DNA of 64,000 nucleotides, from positions 1-64,000 of the forward strand of contig CAVIAJ010000006.1 in assembly GCA_963640855.1 (NCBI GenBank). The letters run 5' to 3'. The stretch is from Methanarcanum sp963640855 (lineage in GTDB: Archaea; Thermoplasmatota; Thermoplasmata; Methanomassiliicoccales; Methanomethylophilaceae). The position numbers were made by a program, and so were the translations under genes. Positions 51,429 through 59,778 of the stretch are shown piece by piece. The notes beneath the pieces are model-generated. The model searched no databases and was not told the DNA's origin. It was given only the letters and a program-made list of their open reading frames with translations. Numbering within the stretch: position 1 is the stretch's first letter; the number at the start of each line of letters is the position of its first letter.

Positions 51429-51902
51429 ATGTACTTAGTGCCGTGTGAATTCTTCATTACATCAAGTTCGGCAGTCAGTGAGGTCTCCGGTCTGAACGCT
51501 TTCGACCGTGCACTCATAAAAGCTGGTATCGGCGAACAGAACCTTGTTTCTGTTTCATCGGTGATACCCATAGGTGCAAAGAAGACCGACAGAAAAGAAA
51601 TGCCGATGGGTGCGGTCACACACTGCGTACTGGCACAGATGAGAGGTACGGAAGGGGAAATGATCTCCGCAGGTATCGCCTACGCCTACAGAAAGGACGG
51701 CAGAGGAGGATATGTCGCGGAAGGACATCTTCACGGATCCAAAGAATCTCTGAGAGCGGATCTCAGATGGAAAATGGAAGAAATGGCGAGAATCAGAGAA
51801 ATCGAATTGGAAGAAGTCCAATACGTCATCGAAGAACTTCAGATCCCCACAGACAACTACGGATGCTGTCTTGCATCCTTGGTATTCACGGAATATCGGT
51901 GA
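51429..51902 (+). CDS. pdaD: Pyruvoyl-dependent arginine decarboxylase
   Basis: 157 residues, the usual proenzyme length. The self-cleavage site lies in LVSVSSVIPIGAKK; cutting between Ser43 and Ser44 would turn Ser44 into the pyruvoyl cofactor, as in the Methanocaldococcus enzyme. Other conserved parts are GLNAFDRALIKAGIGEQNL and AGIAYAYRKDGRGGYVAEGH. The enzyme makes agmatine from arginine for polyamines and, in archaea, for agmatidine in tRNA-Ile. The gene runs into the next gene with 1 nt between stop and ATG. Confidence 0.94.
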   Translation: MYLVPCEFFITSSSAVSEVSGLNAFDRALIKAGIGEQNLVSVSSVIPIGAKKTDRKEMPMGAVTHCVLAQMRGTEGEMISAGIAYAYRKDGRGGYVAEGHLHGSKESLRADLRWKMEEMARIREIELEEVQYVIEELQIPTDNYGCCLASLVFTEYR

Positions 51903-51903
51903 C

Positions 51904-52332
51904 ATGTTCGGAATTATCACATGTTCCGGATGCGGCAGAAACAGGATCATCGATCTTTACGATGAAACTACGTGCTGCCCCTACTGCGGCGAGAAAGCAG
52001 TCACAAAAGACATGAGAGTTCTCTACAGCGATAACAATCAGAGTAAAGTAAGAGATGCTCTGGCATATCTGTCGGGAACAAAAGCCGAAGAGAAGAAAAA
52101 GATCGATCCGAACATCGATCCTATGTCTTCCCTTGAGTACAGAGTCGAGAATACGACGGACATCAAAGACAGGATGCTCGTAATCGCCAAAGGCCTCACC
52201 GACATACAGGGAACTTTCACTCTCGAAGACGTGGAAAAATTCGTACCCGGAAAGGGAGAGAAATACCTGAAGATGATGCTCGGAGAATGCGTCGTATACG
52301 AAACGGGCTACGGCAGATACAGATTCGGATGA
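51904..52332 (+). CDS. Zinc-ribbon plus winged-helix-like archaeal protein
   Basis: 142 residues. The N-terminus is a zinc ribbon (CSGCGRNRII and CCPYCGEKAV: two CxxC pairs), then a charged linker, then a helical C-terminal domain (MLVIAKGLTDIQGTFTLEDVEKFVPGKGEKYLKMMLGECVVYETGYGRY) that looks like a small winged helix. It resembles small archaeal proteins annotated DUF5817 or similar (unchecked). A transcription- or RNA-linked role is likely. It follows pdaD directly and ends tail to tail with the PrsW-like gene. Confidence 0.72.
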   Translation: MFGIITCSGCGRNRIIDLYDETTCCPYCGEKAVTKDMRVLYSDNNQSKVRDALAYLSGTKAEEKKKIDPNIDPMSSLEYRVENTTDIKDRMLVIAKGLTDIQGTFTLEDVEKFVPGKGEKYLKMMLGECVVYETGYGRYRFG

Positions 52333-52333
52333 A

Positions 52334-53062
52334 TCACTTCAGACGGTAGATGTCGTTACGTGTCTTGCCGTTCATTTTCAGTACATCGTCCACGACCCTC
52401 GGCAGTCTCACATACACCGCGCGGTAGAATATGAACACTGCAAGGATACTTGCCGCAATCAATGCCGCGTATTTGATCCAAAGCTGATCGATGTTCATGT
52501 AGAACGGAACGATAAGTACGTGGAACACTGCACTGTACAGCACTGCCTGTAACGCAAATTCCATGGGCTTACGTCTTGCAACACCTTCTCCGACGACTAT
52601 TCCGTTGGCCGCACCTATGAAGAGATACTGAAGTGCGAGCATTATGACCATTACCAACGATGCCGTATCGAGATTTCCTCTCAGCCAATAGTAGATCATA
52701 CCGAATGCCATGGCCGCACCGAGACCGAGTCCCAATCCGAATCCGTAGAATATTGTATCAGAAATACCGCTGAACCTCTTGAAGTTGAGAGAAATCAATT
52801 TGGCGAATTCGATTACCGCACCGAATACTATCGCTATAACGAGACCCAATCCGTTTACCGTGAAATACTGGAAGATGTACGTATACAGCACGAACAGCAA
52901 CGTACCTTCGAACAATCCCAATGTAAACAGCTTGAACAGAGTGGGATCGCTGAAAAACGGCTCTTCTATTTTCGGGTATGTGTAATTCCTGAGTACGGCA
53001 TACATTACGATGAGTGCCGAACCCAATCCTATAACAGCCGCCAATGTCAGAGCCGCGTCCAT
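52334..53062 (-). CDS. Multi-pass membrane protein, weakly PrsW-like
   Basis: 242 residues with seven or eight helices. The motif AVIEFAKLISL recalls the E-x2-K box of PrsW-type intramembrane proteases, followed by a Gly-rich helix (FYGFGLGLGLGAAMAFGM) and SAVFHVLIVP with a helix His. The classical second Glu is missing from EExxK, and FxxxE is not seen, so activity is uncertain. It could equally be an unrelated archaeal membrane protein. It lies upstream of no obvious partner and ends one base away from the convergent zinc-ribbon gene. Confidence 0.6.
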   Translation of the reverse strand: MDAALTLAAVIGLGSALIVMYAVLRNYTYPKIEEPFFSDPTLFKLFTLGLFEGTLLFVLYTYIFQYFTVNGLGLVIAIVFGAVIEFAKLISLNFKRFSGISDTIFYGFGLGLGLGAAMAFGMIYYWLRGNLDTASLVMVIMLALQYLFIGAANGIVVGEGVARRKPMEFALQAVLYSAVFHVLIVPFYMNIDQLWIKYAALIAASILAVFIFYRAVYVRLPRVVDDVLKMNGKTRNDIYRLK

Positions 53063-53111
53063 GGAACTGACAATAACGGGCTTACATTATAACCATTACT
53101 GACGGTCTGCC

Positions 53112-55037
53112 TCACATTATCTTGTCAAAATAATGTGCCACCATACATGAGGGCTCACATTTACCGCAGGAATTGCAGCGGTTCCTGTCAATGTGCAGCC
53201 CGTCTTTAATGCGTATCGCGTGACGGGGACATTTCTTTTCGCAGATTCCGCAGGAAGTACACATCTGCGCTCTGAGTAAAGCTTTCACCGAACGTTCGAA
53301 CAGTGTCTTCACATCTTCCTCGGAACGCGGAGATGTGATCGATACCTGTCCTCCTCCGAAGAGTTTGGCGGTACCTTTCGGTGTTTTCACCAAAGCTATC
53401 TCGAATTCCTGAGAGTATCTTACGTCTCCGACGGTCATAAGTGCATCTTCGACGGCGGAGAAGTCCCTGGATCTCGGTACGGTTACTACGGCTTCGGCGG
53501 AATAACCTCCCGCCGCACAGGAAGATGCTCCTTTCAGCATCTTCATGGAAGGACCTTTCACATTCTTCGGTGTGAGTGTTAAATTCATATCCTCCGCAAT
53601 ACGGATCATCTTCGGAGGCAGCACCTTCCATCTCCAGAATCCCATATCCGCATATTCCGGGGGAAGACCGCGTTCTTCCGCATATCCGTGAAGGAAATCG
53701 GTCCAATCTCTGTGTAATTCGGGATGGATGCGTTCGGTATTCTTCCATTCGCTTGCGAGACACGAGGCGCAGAGATAACATCCGATACGCTCGAAATCTT
53801 TCTCATACAGAGGGTTGTATTCCATCCCCCTCATCCAAATGTATCCCCAAATCTCCGCGGCGGACCATGCCCTTACGGGATTGAGATTCACCTGATTCGG
53901 AACGAAAGGATTGCGTGAAACGAATCCGATTTTCGATCTTGCGAAGGATTCCAACATCCTGTTGCCTTCGACGGTTACTGTACCTTTGGGATATTTTCCC
54001 GAGATGAGTTCCGTTATCGGCCCGAGTTTGCAGACTTTACAGCACCATCTGAAATCTTTTGCCGGAGGGCCGAATGTATCTACATTCTCCCTGAAGGCGT
54101 TATCCGCTTTTGCGATATGCAGTGCCAGATCATTCTTCTTTGCAAAAGAACGGACGTATTCCAATGTCTCGGGAAATTCCAATCCCGTATCGATATACAG
54201 TAATGCTATGTCATCGACGGCTTTCATAGCCACACCCAATGCGGCCAGTGAATCCTTGCCTCCGGAGAAGGATGCGGTCATCGGTAATTTCCTGGTTTTT
54301 AAGAAAGAACGGATGTCTCCGACGGCGTTGCCTTCGATGTTTTTGAGATGGTTCTTATTACATTTTACGAAGGTGTTCCTGTCCGAATTCGGAGATATCG
54401 GGATGCCTTTTCTGTTATCGAGATCTCTTATCCTGACGGCTTTTTCCATCCCATTGAGTTTATCGGAAGAACCCAAAGCGATACCGACACCTACTTTCTC
54501 TCCTTTTCTGAGAATCAGCGATTCTCCTTCGGAGAATTCTCCGGTTATTTCACGGATATTCTCTCCCGGGATGCTCTTGCCTTTGAGATGTCCGGACATC
54601 GAACCGAAAGTTACGACATTCTTCTTTGCGTAATCGCAGAACAGTTCAGCACCGGGCTGCCTTATCTCGAGAACGTGTTCGTTTGTCCTGAGACTGAACA
54701 TCATCACTCCGATTACTTCGCCGTGTGCGATAATCTCGTCTGTTCTGTCTTCCCCGGGTACTTTGTTAAGGAACATCATCTTCCCGCGGAGCGGTTCGGA
54801 TGTGCCGAATGTTTTCTCAAACAGCGATAAAATCAGGCCGACACTGTCTCCCATACACGGTCTGATATCTCCGGGACTGTTGATCTCAAACTCTCTGGGA
54901 GGATTTCCGCATGAACATGTCTTCCCCAGAATCAGCGTTCCGCAGCGGTCGCACCAAAGACAGTGCTCTTTGCCGTGAGCCGCATTATTCGAGACCATAT
55001 ATCCGTCAGAAAGGTAAACATTATAATAAGGTATCAT
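53112..55037 (-). CDS. PAPS-reductase-like PP-loop protein with zinc, PUA-like and ferredoxin domains
   Basis: 641 residues in a multi-domain order known from methanogens. Residues 26-43 form a Cys-rich zinc motif (CLWCDRCG, CSCG), then a beta-rich PUA-like region to about 210. A PP-loop SGGKDS at 258-263 starts a PAPS-reductase/ATP-pyrophosphatase domain with a Cys cluster (FRWCCKVCKLGP; GCYLCASCLASEW). The end holds two [4Fe-4S] ferredoxin motifs (CTSCGICEKKCP and CNSCGKCEPSC). The combination suggests ATP-dependent sulfur or selenium chemistry on RNA or a cofactor rather than simple sulfate reduction. The substrate is unknown. It is divergent from the M50 peptidase gene. Confidence 0.85.
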   Translation of the reverse strand: MIPYYNVYLSDGYMVSNNAAHGKEHCLWCDRCGTLILGKTCSCGNPPREFEINSPGDIRPCMGDSVGLILSLFEKTFGTSEPLRGKMMFLNKVPGEDRTDEIIAHGEVIGVMMFSLRTNEHVLEIRQPGAELFCDYAKKNVVTFGSMSGHLKGKSIPGENIREITGEFSEGESLILRKGEKVGVGIALGSSDKLNGMEKAVRIRDLDNRKGIPISPNSDRNTFVKCNKNHLKNIEGNAVGDIRSFLKTRKLPMTASFSGGKDSLAALGVAMKAVDDIALLYIDTGLEFPETLEYVRSFAKKNDLALHIAKADNAFRENVDTFGPPAKDFRWCCKVCKLGPITELISGKYPKGTVTVEGNRMLESFARSKIGFVSRNPFVPNQVNLNPVRAWSAAEIWGYIWMRGMEYNPLYEKDFERIGCYLCASCLASEWKNTERIHPELHRDWTDFLHGYAEERGLPPEYADMGFWRWKVLPPKMIRIAEDMNLTLTPKNVKGPSMKMLKGASSCAAGGYSAEAVVTVPRSRDFSAVEDALMTVGDVRYSQEFEIALVKTPKGTAKLFGGGQVSITSPRSEEDVKTLFERSVKALLRAQMCTSCGICEKKCPRHAIRIKDGLHIDRNRCNSCGKCEPSCMVAHYFDKIM

Positions 55038-55061
55038 TGTAAGAAACCGAAAGGGAATACG

Positions 55062-55712
55062 ATGACAACCGTCAGACAGGTCAATCCCGGATTCGGAAGG
55101 CCGAAATTCAGTAAGATTGAGATACGCGACATACTGATTGCGATATTGGTACTCAGCGTATCGTTCACACTGCTTTACAGAAGAAACACAGACTTCTTCA
55201 ACGACAACTACGTCATCAATGTCCTCTGTTGGCTCGGAGTTTCTGCAGTACTTGTTGTTACGAGTTTCATGTTACATGAATTCGGTCACAAATTCGTCGC
55301 ACAGAAATTCGGTGCGTGGTCTGAATTCAGAATGTATCCCATCGGACTGCTGATCTGTCTGATTTCGTCTATGTTCGGATTCCTCTTCGCAATGCCCGGT
55401 GCGGTCTACATCAACGGTTACATCACAGAAGAACAGAACGGTAAAATCAGTGTTGCGGGACCTTCTGTAAATGTTGTTCTCTGCGGCATTGCGCTTGTTG
55501 TTGCAATTCTTCTCGGCGGAGCATACACCAAAGCGGGTGCAATCGCACTCCTGTTCGCATATCTCAACTCATTCCTTGCAGTGTTCAACCTTCTCCCGAT
55601 AGGTCCTCTCGACGGAGGCAAGATTCTCAGATGGAATGTGCCTCTGTATGCCGTGATGATGATCGTATCGATTGCGTTACTCGTTCTGACACGTGTCGTC
55701 ATGAACGGATGA
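55062..55712 (+). CDS. M50-family (site-2-protease-like) membrane metalloprotease
   Basis: 216 residues with six hydrophobic segments. The zinc motif His72-Glu73-x2-His76 (FMLHEFGHKF) and the third ligand in LPIGPLDGGKI (Asp184) are present, so catalysis is plausible. It lacks the PDZ domain of RseP and is of the short archaeal type. Such enzymes cut transmembrane regulators in the membrane. The start ATG 55062 follows CGAAAGGGAA, a possible ribosome binding site. A 10-bp hairpin follows the stop. Confidence 0.88.
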   Translation: MTTVRQVNPGFGRPKFSKIEIRDILIAILVLSVSFTLLYRRNTDFFNDNYVINVLCWLGVSAVLVVTSFMLHEFGHKFVAQKFGAWSEFRMYPIGLLICLISSMFGFLFAMPGAVYINGYITEEQNGKISVAGPSVNVVLCGIALVVAILLGGAYTKAGAIALLFAYLNSFLAVFNLLPIGPLDGGKILRWNVPLYAVMMIVSIALLVLTRVVMNG

Positions 55713-55740
55713 TTTGGGAAAAACCGAAAAATATTATTCC

Positions 55741-55764
55741 GGACGGACCCTGACGGGTCCGTCC
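55741..55764. terminator. Bidirectional terminator between M50 and GlcD-type genes
   Basis: Perfect 10-bp stem GGACGGACCC/GGGTCCGTCC with the loop TGAC, located in the 60-bp convergent gap. It can serve both genes. Confidence 0.75.
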
Positions 55765-55772
55765 GTAATGTT

Positions 55773-57209
55773 TCACATGTACTCCTTACAGGGGTACCTG
55801 AGGGGAACTTTTCCGAGGATGGATCCTTCCCACTGCTCCAGCTTACCGGGATTGAGGATGTTGTTGGGGTCGAACGCTTTCTTGATTGCTTTGATTGTCG
55901 AAAGCTCAGATGCCCTCTCCTTCTGGAAGTCAGGTGCTTTGGATATTCCGACTCCGTGTTCTCCGGTAACCGTTCCGTTGAGTCCGATACATACATCGAA
56001 TATCTCGCTGACGGCCTGAACTCCTCTGTCCCACTCGTCCTTGTCAAGCGGGTTGATGAGCATCTTCGTGTGAAGATTTCCGTCCGAAGCGTGACCGTAT
56101 GTTGCGACTGTTACCCTGTATTTGTCTGCAATCCTCTGGAATTCCAATACCGCATCGGGGATTTTGGATACAGGTACACCCATATCGTCCGCAAGAGATA
56201 CCGATGAGTAACCGGGCTTCAGTGCAGACAGAGATGTCATAACAGACTTCCTTGCAGAAGTCCATGCCGCAATCTGTTTCTTATCGTGTGAAGCGGTAAC
56301 GGTTGTCGCACCGATTCCCATTGCAATTCTCTCGACTGTCTTCAGATCTCTCTCGACCTGCTCGGGTTCGCCGTCGCATTCCACAATAATCAGTGCCTTA
56401 CAGTCGGGCAGAGGGTTGCCCTGTGATTTGTTCACGGCTTCGATTGAAACGGAATCCATGAGTTCGCACGATGCGGGAATCAGCGGTTCCGCAATGATTG
56501 CGGAGATACATTTTCCTGCTTCGTGAACCGAATTGAACGAACAGAGACATGATGCGGTCGCCTTGGGTTTTGCGAGGAGTTTGATTGTTACCTTGGTGAT
56601 AATTCCCAATGTTCCCTCGCTTCCGCAGAGAAGACGCGCCAACTGATATCCCGATGAATCCTTGATTGTCTTGGTACCTGCATTGACGATTTCTCCGTTC
56701 GCTTTGACGAATGTCAGTCCGAGGATGAAATCTCTTGTCGCGCCGTATTTGACTGCTCTCATACCAGATGCGTTTGCGGCGACCATACCTCCGATTTCAC
56801 ACGCTTCGGCGGAACCGGGGTTGCACGGGAAGTGGAAACCGTATTTTCCGATGTGCGCGTTGAAATCGTTGTAAATACAGCCTGCTTCGACTTCTGCCCA
56901 AAGATCGCCTACGCTGACCTGAAGGATTCTGTTCATCCTGCTCATATCCATCACGATACCTCCTTTGATAGGTACCGCGGAACCGCAGAGACCTGTACCT
57001 GCACCTCTCGGAACGACAGGGATCCTGTTGGCATCGGCAATCTTCATGATTTCCGAAACCTGCTCTGTCGACCTCGGCTGTACGATCATCTCCGGTGTCG
57101 TATGGAATATGGATGCATCGAATCCGTATGTGTACAAATCGGCAGTCCTGGTCGAATAACCGTCTTTCCCGACTATCTTTTCAATACTGTCAATGATCTT
57201 TTGATCCAT
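55773..57209 (-). CDS. FAD-dependent 2-hydroxyacid dehydrogenase (GlcD / D-lactate dehydrogenase type)
   Basis: 478 residues from ATG 57207-57209. The FAD-binding PCMH domain reads VVPRGAGTGLCGSAVPIKGGIVMDMSRMNRI with later GMRAVKYGATRDFILGL and GSEGTLGIITKVTIKLLAKP. The C-terminal FAD-oxidase half ends with IGLNGTVTGEHGVGISK and a conserved PNNILNPGK. It oxidises glycolate or D-lactate; the electron acceptor is often a separate Fe-S protein, which is not adjacent. A ribosome binding site GGTGAT lies 4 nt before this ATG, which decides the start against nearby GTG and ATG codons. Confidence 0.9.
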   Translation of the reverse strand: MDQKIIDSIEKIVGKDGYSTRTADLYTYGFDASIFHTTPEMIVQPRSTEQVSEIMKIADANRIPVVPRGAGTGLCGSAVPIKGGIVMDMSRMNRILQVSVGDLWAEVEAGCIYNDFNAHIGKYGFHFPCNPGSAEACEIGGMVAANASGMRAVKYGATRDFILGLTFVKANGEIVNAGTKTIKDSSGYQLARLLCGSEGTLGIITKVTIKLLAKPKATASCLCSFNSVHEAGKCISAIIAEPLIPASCELMDSVSIEAVNKSQGNPLPDCKALIIVECDGEPEQVERDLKTVERIAMGIGATTVTASHDKKQIAAWTSARKSVMTSLSALKPGYSSVSLADDMGVPVSKIPDAVLEFQRIADKYRVTVATYGHASDGNLHTKMLINPLDKDEWDRGVQAVSEIFDVCIGLNGTVTGEHGVGISKAPDFQKERASELSTIKAIKKAFDPNNILNPGKLEQWEGSILGKVPLRYPCKEYM

Positions 57210-57414
57210 ATGCATCACCTTTCGGTTCTCACTTATATTTTCTATATTATAAAACTGTCATCATCCGACGCCGTGTTAGTTGATGGATTGCCGAACTTCC
57301 TGAGAACAGACCGGAGAAATTTCACATCATCCGAAGATTGTGGAAATTGATTGTAAATACTGAAAATCAGAGTGACGGCAACGGTAAAATACGACGGATT
57401 CGGATGAAATACAT

Positions 57415-57780
57415 GTGACTGCAGACTTCGTCGTCTATGAATCCCCGTCATCCGTTCTGAGAGATCCGAAAGATACCGAAAGGTTTGAAAAATCATACGG
57501 AAAACTGAGCGATGCGGGAGTGAAAATCGAACGTATAACTGTGAACAATGCAGATAATCTCAGTTCCGAGGCCGCCGAATATTACGCAGAACAGAAAGAT
57601 GCGTGTCTGCCGATGGGCGTGTATCTCGGAGCCGTAATCTGTTCGGGAAGATACCCGTCCGATCAGGAAATCGTTGATTATGTCGATGTGCCCCGCGGAA
57701 CACTCGATGTCGAAAGATGGGTGCTGGCACAGGCAAACGATATTCAGTCCGACTGCACCTGCAGACGCAGTTCGAGATGA
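57415..57780 (+). CDS. ArsD-like thioredoxin-fold small protein
   Basis: 121 residues starting at GTG 57415. The pattern KLSDAGVKIERITVNNAD, then CLPMGVYLGAVICSGRYPSDQEIVDY resembles the C-terminal thioredoxin-like half of ArsD arsenic metallochaperones (a cis-Pro-type loop followed by a GxYPS motif). The N-terminal Cys pair of ArsD is absent; Cys64, Cys76 and a final CTC motif (Cys114, Cys116) are the only thiols. No ars operon is nearby; the ArsA-type ATPase is 15 kb away. Function uncertain. Confidence 0.6.
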   Translation: MTADFVVYESPSSVLRDPKDTERFEKSYGKLSDAGVKIERITVNNADNLSSEAAEYYAEQKDACLPMGVYLGAVICSGRYPSDQEIVDYVDVPRGTLDVERWVLAQANDIQSDCTCRRSSR

Positions 57781-57794
57781 AAACATCATGAATC

Positions 57795-57821
57795 CCCGTA
57801 CGGCGTTTACGTCCGTACGGG
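57795..57821 (+). terminator. Hairpin terminator after the ArsD-like gene
   Basis: Nine-bp stem CCCGTACGG/CCGTACGGG with a 9-nt loop, followed by ATGTTTATTCTC. It starts 14 nt after the stop. Confidence 0.7.
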
Positions 57822-57906
57822 ATGTTTATTCTCAGCACAATAATCAAAATTCTGCATTGACGGCGTTCATTTCGGGGAATAAGGAAACGAAGATGTAATA
57901 TCTGAC

Positions 57907-58557
57907 ATGGCCATGCCAACCTCCATGAAGTCGAAGATAGTGCTTCTCGGTCCGCCCGGTGCGGGTAAGGGTACACAGGCGGAGATCCTCTGCGACAGGC
58001 TCGGATTCGTCAGCCTTTCCACCGGAGATATGCTACGTGAGGCAGTGAGGAACGGAACGGAACTCGGTAAGAAGGCAAAGGAATATATGGATGCCGGAGG
58101 ACTTGTTCCGAATGATGTTATTATCGGTATGATGAAAGAGAAGATCAACGGTCTCAACGGCTCCTTCCTGTTGGACGGATTCCCCAGAACCATCGAGCAG
58201 GCAGACGCATTGGGAGAAATCCTCGATGTTGATCTGGCACTTAACATCGATGTCCCCGATGAGGTACTCGTACAGAGGCTTACGCAGAGGCGTTCGTGCC
58301 CCGACTGTAAGGCTGTTTACAACCTCAGCAACAAACCCCCAAAGAAAGAGGGCATCTGCGACAAATGCGGTGCAGCCCTCTACCAGAGAGACGATGACAG
58401 GGAAGAGACTGTGAAAAACAGACTCAGTGTCTACAGAAAGAACACCTTCCCGCTCATCGACTACTATGAGAAGAAGGGAAAACTCATCACCGTCAAAGGC
58501 GATGAGGGCAGTATCGAAGAGATATTCGCCAAAATCGAAAAAATCGTAAAGGGATAA
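57907..58557 (+). CDS. adk: Adenylate kinase, long zinc-LID type
   Basis: 216 residues from ATG 57907; an ATG at 57925 would give MKSKIVLLG and is almost as likely. The P-loop is LGPPGAGKGT (14-23), with LSTGDMLREAV and GFPRTIEQADAL as AMP-site signatures. The LID holds four zinc Cys: 131, 134, 151 and 154 (CPDC and CDKC). It interconverts ATP + AMP and 2 ADP. The long LID with a zinc site is the bacterial type and differs from the short archaeal AdkA, which is common in Thermoplasmata and many methanogens. It is followed by a strong terminator. Confidence 0.95.
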   Translation: MAMPTSMKSKIVLLGPPGAGKGTQAEILCDRLGFVSLSTGDMLREAVRNGTELGKKAKEYMDAGGLVPNDVIIGMMKEKINGLNGSFLLDGFPRTIEQADALGEILDVDLALNIDVPDEVLVQRLTQRRSCPDCKAVYNLSNKPPKKEGICDKCGAALYQRDDDREETVKNRLSVYRKNTFPLIDYYEKKGKLITVKGDEGSIEEIFAKIEKIVKG

Positions 58558-58558
58558 T

Positions 58559-58589
58559 CGGGACTCGAGTCCCGACCCCTTCTTTTTTT
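58559..58589 (+). terminator. Terminator of adk
   Basis: A 16-nt palindrome CGGGACTCGAGTCCCG directly behind the stop codon is followed 8 nt later by a run of seven T. Confidence 0.8.
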
Positions 58590-58594
58590 CCTGT

Positions 58595-58619
58595 CGACGG
58601 CGGCATAAAGCCGCCGTCG
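58595..58619 (+). terminator. Second GC-rich hairpin after adk
   Basis: Ten-bp stem CGACGGCGGC/GCCGCCGTCG with the loop ATAAA, between the adk terminator and tRNA-Gln. It may insulate the tRNA promoter. There is no strong T-run on the plus strand. Confidence 0.45.
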
Positions 58620-58671
58620 CAATCAGGCCCTTGGAAAGTTTTAATAAGGGTTCTGTTATTGTCCGCTTAAC

Positions 58672-58747
58672 AGCCTCATAGTGTAGTGGTCAATCATCCT
58701 AGACTCTGGATCTGGGGACTGCAGTTCGAATCTGCATGAGGCTACCA
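58672..58747 (+). tRNA. tRNA-Gln (anticodon CTG)
   Basis: Acceptor AGCCTCA/TGAGGCT, anticodon stem CTAGA/TCTGG with the loop CTCTGGA giving CTG, T-arm TGCAG-TTCGAAT-CTGCA. Discriminator A and encoded CCA. A TTTTAATAAGG element lies about 25-35 nt upstream. Confidence 0.93.
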
Positions 58748-58773
58748 GTTTTCTTCTCATTAACATCTCAGTG

Positions 58774-59199
58774 ATGGAATTTTATACGGCGTACCGATTA
58801 TCCGTTCTGATGACAGAGGATCAGAGAGACTTCACTACGATGGGTGTGTTAGGCCTTGCCTACACCGTATTGGGAATAGGTTCGGTATTCGTATTCATCG
58901 CAGGCATGACCGGTGCGACTGTTCCGTCATTCTTATCGTACAACACGGAGAACTCATACAGCATCCTGCTCATAGGAATCGTAAACATCGTATCCGCAGT
59001 AGGCCTTCTGAAAAGAATCGGTTATATGTGGTCCGCTACGCTGATGTTTATGATAGTCATCTTCGCAGGAAACCTTCTGAATCTTTTCTATACAGGCACA
59101 CTGAAGTATGTCTTCATCGTGTTCACTGCTTTCGCCACCCTGTATATGTTCTCGACAAACGCAAGACTCTGGTACGGTGTGTACGAACAGACCCAGTAA
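58774..59199 (+). CDS. Four-helix membrane protein of unknown function
   Basis: 141 residues from ATG 58774. Four hydrophobic helices (MGVLGLAYTVLGIGSVFVFIAG; YSILLIGIVNIVSAVGLL; YMWSATLMFMIVIFAGNLL; YVFIVFTAFATLYMF) with short loops. No motif recognised. It is convergent with the PhoU/RCK_C gene pair with no gap, and lies 26 nt after tRNA-Gln. Confidence 0.7.
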   Translation: MEFYTAYRLSVLMTEDQRDFTTMGVLGLAYTVLGIGSVFVFIAGMTGATVPSFLSYNTENSYSILLIGIVNIVSAVGLLKRIGYMWSATLMFMIVIFAGNLLNLFYTGTLKYVFIVFTAFATLYMFSTNARLWYGVYEQTQ

Positions 59200-59778
59200 T
59201 CAGAGCTCTTTCGCATCCCCGTTTGCAAGATCGATGAAGTAGTCGGCGCTCTCGTCGGGCCCTCTTGCGATGAGAACATCTCCCGCTTCGATCTTCGTGA
59301 ACTTATTGGGACCGTAGATGAACTGATTGCCGCGTTTCATGGCAATAACATACATTCCCGAAATGCTTCCGAGTCTGATGTCTCCGAATGTCTTACCTAC
59401 AAGTATCGAATCCTCCGCAACGGCAGCTCTTTCGATTGTTACTTCGGATTCCTGAATACTCATCTGAATGACAGGGTGTTCTCCCAATCCTCTGAGAACG
59501 ACATCCGCGATAGATGCGGCTGCATTAGCAATCTCTTCCGCAGCCATCTGAAGTCTTAATATGACTGAGAATTTGGCGACCGCATCGGGATTGTCTTTGG
59601 CTACGTCCAATAACTGATCCTGGATTTCCGCACCCAATTCATCCATTTTGCCTTCGAGGAAAATAACTTCCTCGGCAATCTCGGTGTTGTTGTAGAGTAA
59701 TGACGAATATGCCAAATCTACCATGAATTCGGAAGTGTCCTTCAGTTCGATCAGCATCTTTTCGATTTTGTTCATCAT
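59200..59778 (-). CDS. PhoU-like/RCK_C regulatory protein, copy B
   Basis: 192 residues. The N-terminal 105 residues are PhoU-like helices (LKDTSEFMVDLAYSSLLYNNTEIAEEVIFLEGKMDELGAEI). The C-terminal 80 residues form an RCK_C (TrkA-C) ligand-binding domain (DSILVGKTFGDIRLGSISGMYVIAMKRGNQFIYGP, then AGDVLIARG). Proteins of this make-up accompany K+ or Mg2+ transporters as gating subunits. It starts in the stop of copy A (ATGA). A Mg transporter gene lies 2.7 kb away beyond an inserted gene. Confidence 0.85.
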   Translation of the reverse strand: MMNKIEKMLIELKDTSEFMVDLAYSSLLYNNTEIAEEVIFLEGKMDELGAEIQDQLLDVAKDNPDAVAKFSVILRLQMAAEEIANAAASIADVVLRGLGEHPVIQMSIQESEVTIERAAVAEDSILVGKTFGDIRLGSISGMYVIAMKRGNQFIYGPNKFTKIEAGDVLIARGPDESADYFIDLANGDAKEL

